The translations under genes and the position numbers were made by a program. Shown one piece after another: positions 30,736-34,224 of a stretch of 34,224 bases of DNA. Position 1 is the first letter of the stretch, and the number at the start of each line of letters is the position of its first letter. Source of the DNA: Secundilactobacillus angelensis (lineage in GTDB: Bacteria; Bacillota; Bacilli; Lactobacillales; Lactobacillaceae); contig NZ_JAAXLJ010000024.1 of NCBI RefSeq assembly GCF_012641075.1, positions 1 to 34,224 on the forward strand, given 5' to 3'. The notes beneath the pieces were generated by a model. The model was not told the origin of the DNA and did no database searches. It worked only from the letters and a program-made list of their open reading frames with translations.

Positions 30736-31746
30736 ATGTATGAAGCAAACCCCAACCGCTATGACACCATGGTCTACAATCGACTAGGTGACAGCGGTTT
30801 GAAACTATCCGCCATTGGTTTAGGCTTCTGGCATAACTTTGGCAGCGTTGACGCGTACGAAAATCAACGCGCCATCGTCCAGCAAGCATTTGACCTTGGC
30901 ATCACTTATTTTGATCTAGCTAATAATTACAGCCCTGAACCCGGCAGCGCAGAAGAAAACTTCGGCCGAATCATGGCCACCGATATGAAACCTTACCGTG
31001 ATCAAATGGTCATTGCCAGCAAGGCAGGTTATGAAATGTGGGACGGACCTTACGGCAATTGGGGTTCCCGCAAAAGCATCATGGCTAGTGCTGATCAAAG
31101 TCTCAAACGCATGGGCTTAGACTACGTGGATATTTTCTACAGTCACCGTCCTGATCCTGAAACCAACGTTTACGAAACGGCGCAAGCGTTAGACAGCCTA
31201 GTTCGTGAAGGTAAAGCACTCTACGTGGGGATTTCCAACTACAGTGGTGCCCAAACCGAGGCTATCATTAAGTGCTTTGAAGACATGCACACCCCCTTTG
31301 TGGTTCACCAGCCGCGCTATAATATGTTCAACCGTGGTGTGGAAAGTGACCTCTTCCCGGTTTTGAAGAAGTACCACAAAGCGGCTGCCGGATTCAGTTC
31401 ACTTTGCCAGGGACTGCTTACTGACAAGTACCTCAATGGGATTCCTAAGAACTCACGAGCTGCTAAATCAACCAGTCCGTTCCTTGAACCCAGTCAAGTT
31501 GAACAAACCCTAAAAACGGTGAAGGCACTCAATGAAGTCGCTGAATCCCGTCATCAAACCCTTGCTGAAATGGCATTAGCATGGAACTTACGGGAACCAG
31601 AATTGGCTTGCGTCTTAGTTGGTGCCAGCCGGCCACAACAGTTGGTTGATAACGTCAAAGCCTTGGACAACTTGAAGTTCTCTGATAAAGAACTTTCAAC
31701 CATTGATCATATTTTGAGCAAACAGCCTGCAATTGACTGGGCATAA
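30736..31746 (+). CDS. aldo/keto reductase, L-glyceraldehyde 3-phosphate reductase type (YghZ-like)
   Basis: A 336-residue AKR14-like enzyme. Members reduce L-glyceraldehyde 3-phosphate and related aldehydes such as methylglyoxal with NADPH. The catalytic tetrad is Asp60 (ITYFDLANNYSP), Tyr65, Lys96 (VIASKAGYEMW) and His137 (FYSHRPDPETN). The insertion YEMWDGPYGNWGSRK is typical of the group that includes potassium-channel beta-subunit relatives. ATG 30736 is preferred over TTG 30730 because AGGAGG is 9 nt upstream of the ATG and only 3 nt from the TTG. It is monocistronic. The physiological substrate here is inferred from the family. Confidence 0.92.
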   Translation: MYEANPNRYDTMVYNRLGDSGLKLSAIGLGFWHNFGSVDAYENQRAIVQQAFDLGITYFDLANNYSPEPGSAEENFGRIMATDMKPYRDQMVIASKAGYEMWDGPYGNWGSRKSIMASADQSLKRMGLDYVDIFYSHRPDPETNVYETAQALDSLVREGKALYVGISNYSGAQTEAIIKCFEDMHTPFVVHQPRYNMFNRGVESDLFPVLKKYHKAAAGFSSLCQGLLTDKYLNGIPKNSRAAKSTSPFLEPSQVEQTLKTVKALNEVAESRHQTLAEMALAWNLREPELACVLVGASRPQQLVDNVKALDNLKFSDKELSTIDHILSKQPAIDWA

Positions 31747-31754
31747 TGGTGAAA

Positions 31755-31801
31755 ATAAAAAAATCCGATTATCAGTCATTTTGACCGATAATCGGATTTT
31801 C
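31755..31801. terminator. bidirectional terminator between convergent genes
   Basis: A near-perfect stem AAATCCGATTATC / GATAATCGGATTT, continued by AGTCA/TGACC, has A and T tracts on both sides. It lies between the YghZ-like gene and alpha-galactosidase and can serve both. Confidence 0.92.
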
Positions 31802-31804
31802 TAG

Positions 31805-34030
31805 TTATTTAACAACATTAATCATGAATCTGCGTGAACTGAAATCCGCCGACTGTTTAACCGTCACCGAGTCATCGAACTCACTGCCAACAAAGATACC
31901 GGCGTTCATGAGTTCGTCACCATAGTAGGTTTCCTCACTGTCATTGATCCGGTACTGCTTGTCAGGATTTAATCCCCGCAAGTACAGCCGATCATATGGT
32001 GCATTGGGATGATTCAACAGCTGATATCGGGTTGCAATCGCGTGATCCTGCTGATCATCAACCACCACCCAGCTCATCACGTTACCGTCACCGTCAAACG
32101 GACTGTCCAGGCGGTAGAGCTTACCGAATTGATACAGTGCGCGATGCTGCTTATAAAAGGCAACTTGTTCTTTAACTTGCTCAGCTTCCTCATCAGACAT
32201 CTTCGAAATATCTAATTCGTAACCAAAGGCACCATAGAAGGCAACGTTAGCTCTGGTTTCTAACGAGGTGATTCGACCCGTTTGCTCATTAGGAACTGCC
32301 GAAACGTGGGCCCCCATCATTGACTGCGGATAACCATAACTGGTGCCAAACTGAATTTTGAGTCGTTCCACTGCATCTGTATCGTCACTGGTCCATGCCT
32401 GTGGTGCGTAATACATCATGCCCAGATCGAACCGACCACCACCAGACGCGCAGGATTCAAATAAGACGTCCGGATAAGCTTTCGTAAGCCGTTCATACAA
32501 GTTATAAACCCCGAGAATATAGCGGTGCGGCATTTCCAACTGTCTGTCAGCTGGCAAATTGGCACTAAACATCTCCGTGATATAACGGTTCATATCCCAC
32601 TTAATATAATCCAACTTGGTGTCTTCAATAACCTGACTCATCATCTCGTAAATGTAATCGACAACCTCTGGCCGACTAAAATCTAATACATACTGGTTTC
32701 GACCAGGTGTTGCCCTACGCTTTGGTGCGTGAATCAGCCATTCTGGGTGTTTTTGATACAACTCGCTATCGATTGAAATCATTTCTGGTTCAAACCAAAG
32801 GCCAAACTCTAATCCCAGATTGTGCACTTCACCCGCAAAGGCGCCAATACCGTCTGGCAGTTTCTTTTGATCAACAAACCAATCCCCTAATGACGTGTGA
32901 TCGTCATCTCGGTGACCAAACCAGCCATCGTCGAGGACAAACATTTCAATCCCCAATTTTTTGGCTTGTTTGGCAATGGTTAACAGTTTCGGCTCGTCAA
33001 AATCAAAGTAAGTGGCTTCCCAATTGTTAACCAAAATTGGCCGTTCCATCCGCCGATACTTGGGATCAACCAGATGCTTGCCGTAAAAATCAGCTAGCTG
33101 CTGACTCAACTGGTTCATGCCATCGGCAGTGTAACTTAAAATGGCTTCAGGCGTCTGAAATTCCTTATCCGGTGCTAATTGCCATTCAAATTCCGATGGA
33201 TTGATCCCCACCAGCACTCGGCTAACATCCCACTGGTCTACTTCGACTTGATCTAAGAAATCACCCGAATAAATGAGGTTAAAACCAAAAACGTCACCCG
33301 CATCATCAGTCGTATTGGGCCGCGCCAGCATCATGAAGGGATTTTGTTGTGGACTGGAAGTTGTTCGTACCGAATCTAAAGCTTGAATTCCAGATCGTAG
33401 CGGCGTGCGAATCAAATGTCGCTCCCGTGCCCAAGTACCTGAAAATTGAATTAAGTCATAGTGTTTATCGGGTAAATCAAGCTGTGCGCTGAGGGCCGCT
33501 TCCAAGGTCACCGGTTCAACCCCATGGTTCTTGAAGTTAGCACTGCGGACAATCACGTCTTGATGCGGGAAAACGGTATAGCTTAACTCAAGATCCAGTT
33601 GAATTAACTGGTCAGTCAGATGAATAATCAGTGTTTCAGCATCATCCTCGGTATCATCGAAGGTTGATGGTAATCCTGGCAACCGTTTCTTTCCCTGTAC
33701 AACCTCATAGTGATCATACTGAAAATCAGTAATCCGACTGCCATTTGCCTGTGACACTTGATATGCTGGGCGTCGAAAGTCGCCGGTTCCTGTATCAGCA
33801 TATTCCTGCTTCAAGTCCCCTTTTTGGAAGGTAGGCTCATCTAGCGAATATGCCGGTGTATCCGTTTTCATTTCATGCTGCAATAAATCGGGATATTGTG
33901 GTTTAACGTGGATTTTCTTTCCATAATATACCTGAGCTAAAATACCATGAGCCAAAACTTGAAAAATATAACTGGTATGGTCTGTTTGTAGGTGAAACGT
34001 TTGATTCTTTTCGTCGACGTGAATGGCCAA
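31805..34030 (-). CDS. alpha-galactosidase, GH36
   Basis: Hydrolyses terminal alpha-1,6-galactose from melibiose, raffinose and stachyose. It is a 741-residue GH36 enzyme without a signal peptide, so cytoplasmic. It has an N-terminal beta-sandwich domain (to about 310), the catalytic barrel and a C-terminal beta domain. The nucleophile is Asp479 (YIKWDMNRY) and the acid/base is Asp549 (TSDDTDAVER). SCASGGGRFDLG and the WxxDDGWFGxRDDD loop are present. These numbers agree within one with those I recall for the Geobacillus enzyme (478 and 548), which supports the start TTG 34030, as does AAAGGAG 9 nt upstream. The open frame continues to 34141 through a repeat and is not considered coding. No clear promoter was seen, so transcription may come from beyond the window. 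Confidence 0.95.
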   Translation of the reverse strand: MAIHVDEKNQTFHLQTDHTSYIFQVLAHGILAQVYYGKKIHVKPQYPDLLQHEMKTDTPAYSLDEPTFQKGDLKQEYADTGTGDFRRPAYQVSQANGSRITDFQYDHYEVVQGKKRLPGLPSTFDDTEDDAETLIIHLTDQLIQLDLELSYTVFPHQDVIVRSANFKNHGVEPVTLEAALSAQLDLPDKHYDLIQFSGTWARERHLIRTPLRSGIQALDSVRTTSSPQQNPFMMLARPNTTDDAGDVFGFNLIYSGDFLDQVEVDQWDVSRVLVGINPSEFEWQLAPDKEFQTPEAILSYTADGMNQLSQQLADFYGKHLVDPKYRRMERPILVNNWEATYFDFDEPKLLTIAKQAKKLGIEMFVLDDGWFGHRDDDHTSLGDWFVDQKKLPDGIGAFAGEVHNLGLEFGLWFEPEMISIDSELYQKHPEWLIHAPKRRATPGRNQYVLDFSRPEVVDYIYEMMSQVIEDTKLDYIKWDMNRYITEMFSANLPADRQLEMPHRYILGVYNLYERLTKAYPDVLFESCASGGGRFDLGMMYYAPQAWTSDDTDAVERLKIQFGTSYGYPQSMMGAHVSAVPNEQTGRITSLETRANVAFYGAFGYELDISKMSDEEAEQVKEQVAFYKQHRALYQFGKLYRLDSPFDGDGNVMSWVVVDDQQDHAIATRYQLLNHPNAPYDRLYLRGLNPDKQYRINDSEETYYGDELMNAGIFVGSEFDDSVTVKQSADFSSRRFMINVVK

Positions 34031-34084
34031 TTTTGGTGACTCCTTTCGATGTTTAGGTTGGTGAGCTGAACGTGGAAAAGTCTC

Positions 34085-34132
34085 ATCTAGATTAAACGTG
34101 TTCTCCAAGGCAGAGACCTGCATGCAGGGGCA
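34085..34132. repeat. direct repeat, copy 1
   Basis: 48 bp identical at 47 positions to copy 2 (34177-34224), 92 bp away. It contains the 12-bp palindrome CCTGCATGCAGG, with T in place of C in copy 2. It lies upstream of alpha-galactosidase. The bases between the copies form an imperfect hairpin (AAACCC/GGGTTT and CAACA/TGTTG). Confidence 0.9.
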
Positions 34133-34176
34133 AGGCAACACAAACCCAAGACCGGGGTTTATGATTGTTGTCCCCT

Positions 34177-34224
34177 ATCTAGATTAAACGTGTTCTCCAA
34201 GGCAGAGACCTGCATGTAGGGGCA
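34177..34224. repeat. direct repeat, copy 2 (cut by window end)
   Basis: Second copy of the 48-bp repeat. It runs to the last base of the window, so the true repeat may be longer and further copies may follow. On the minus strand, one frame through it reads MQVSALENTFNLD and then a stop after RGQQS, which could be the end of an upstream gene that was partly duplicated. Confidence 0.85.

Noticed and set aside
34031-34141. N-terminal extension of alpha-galactosidase (37 extra residues beginning MLPCPCMQ)
   Set aside because: It runs through a direct repeat and lacks a ribosome binding site. The downstream TTG has AAAGGAG at 9 nt, and catalytic residue numbering fits the shorter form.
34085-34224. 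CRISPR array
   Set aside because: Only two copies are visible, the repeat is 48 bp, and the interval contains an imperfect hairpin instead of a unique spacer. No cas gene is present.
1-34224. Prophage, transposase, toxin-antitoxin, defence or secondary-metabolite cluster
   Set aside because: Every long frame fits a housekeeping, transport or small-metabolism family. No integrase, transposase, restriction, CRISPR-associated or biosynthetic gene set was found.

Overview
The window looks like chromosomal DNA of a lactic acid bacterium of the family Lactobacillaceae. The evidence is a moderate-GC genome with strong AGGAGG ribosome binding sites, sigma-A promoters, a tyrosine T-box in front of tyrS, CcpA (cre) sites, a YfhO protein, a VanZ-RDD fusion, an AzlCD pair, a class III aminotransferase closely resembling the Lactobacillus buchneri isoleucine 2-epimerase, and a GH36 alpha-galactosidase. 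I cannot name the species. No phage, transposase, CRISPR array or tRNA gene was seen. Most of the window is ordinary metabolic core and semi-core DNA.

Layout. 1-482: the promoters and leader of an rRNA operon that runs leftward out of the window, behind the tyrS terminator. 483-2024: tyrS (minus) with its T-box leader and promoter. 2073-7866 (plus): a YdcF-like membrane protein, an NAD-type short 6-phosphogluconate dehydrogenase, a very large YfhO-family membrane protein and a histidine phosphatase. 8022-8494 (minus): two small related proteins of DUF2187-like type. 8690-11293 (minus): a likely vitamin B6 salvage operon (ECF S component, pyridoxal kinase, PLP-dependent MalY/PatB lyase). 11527-13443 (minus): a CcpA-controlled operon with a possible 29-residue hydrophobic leader peptide, an unknown 88-residue protein and a GPH-family sugar symporter. 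13640-16600 (minus): an APC amino acid permease followed by the isoleucine 2-epimerase-like enzyme. 16710-18068 (plus): a Nudix hydrolase and an aldo/keto reductase. 18149-20150 (minus): an SPFH protein and FabI, separated by an unassigned region and a very long palindrome. 20341-20982 (plus): an NmrA-like oxidoreductase. 21189-22301 (minus): VanZ-RDD. 22503-26577 (minus): the complete deoxyribonucleoside catabolic operon deoC-deoB-deoD-pdp with cre and a candidate operator. 26652-28522 (minus): a TetR regulator and an MFS drug exporter. 28623-30630 (minus): a DUF975 membrane protein and the AzlCD branched-chain amino acid exporter. 30736-31746 (plus): a YghZ-type reductase. 31805-34030 (minus): alpha-galactosidase, with a 48-bp direct repeat upstream that the window edge cuts.

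Functional themes. Carbohydrate use under catabolite control (GPH transporter, alpha-galactosidase, deo operon, 6-phosphogluconate dehydrogenase) sits beside PLP supply and PLP enzymes and beside branched-chain amino acid traffic (epimerase, permease, AzlCD). The most unusual features are non-coding. Three hairpins behind unrelated genes share a near-identical apical half while their basal stems differ and still pair, and there is a separate palindrome of about 110 bp next to fabI. Several starts were moved from the longest reading frame on the basis of ribosome binding sites and promoters (notably azlC, alpha-galactosidase, SPFH, VanZ-RDD, ECF S and deoC).
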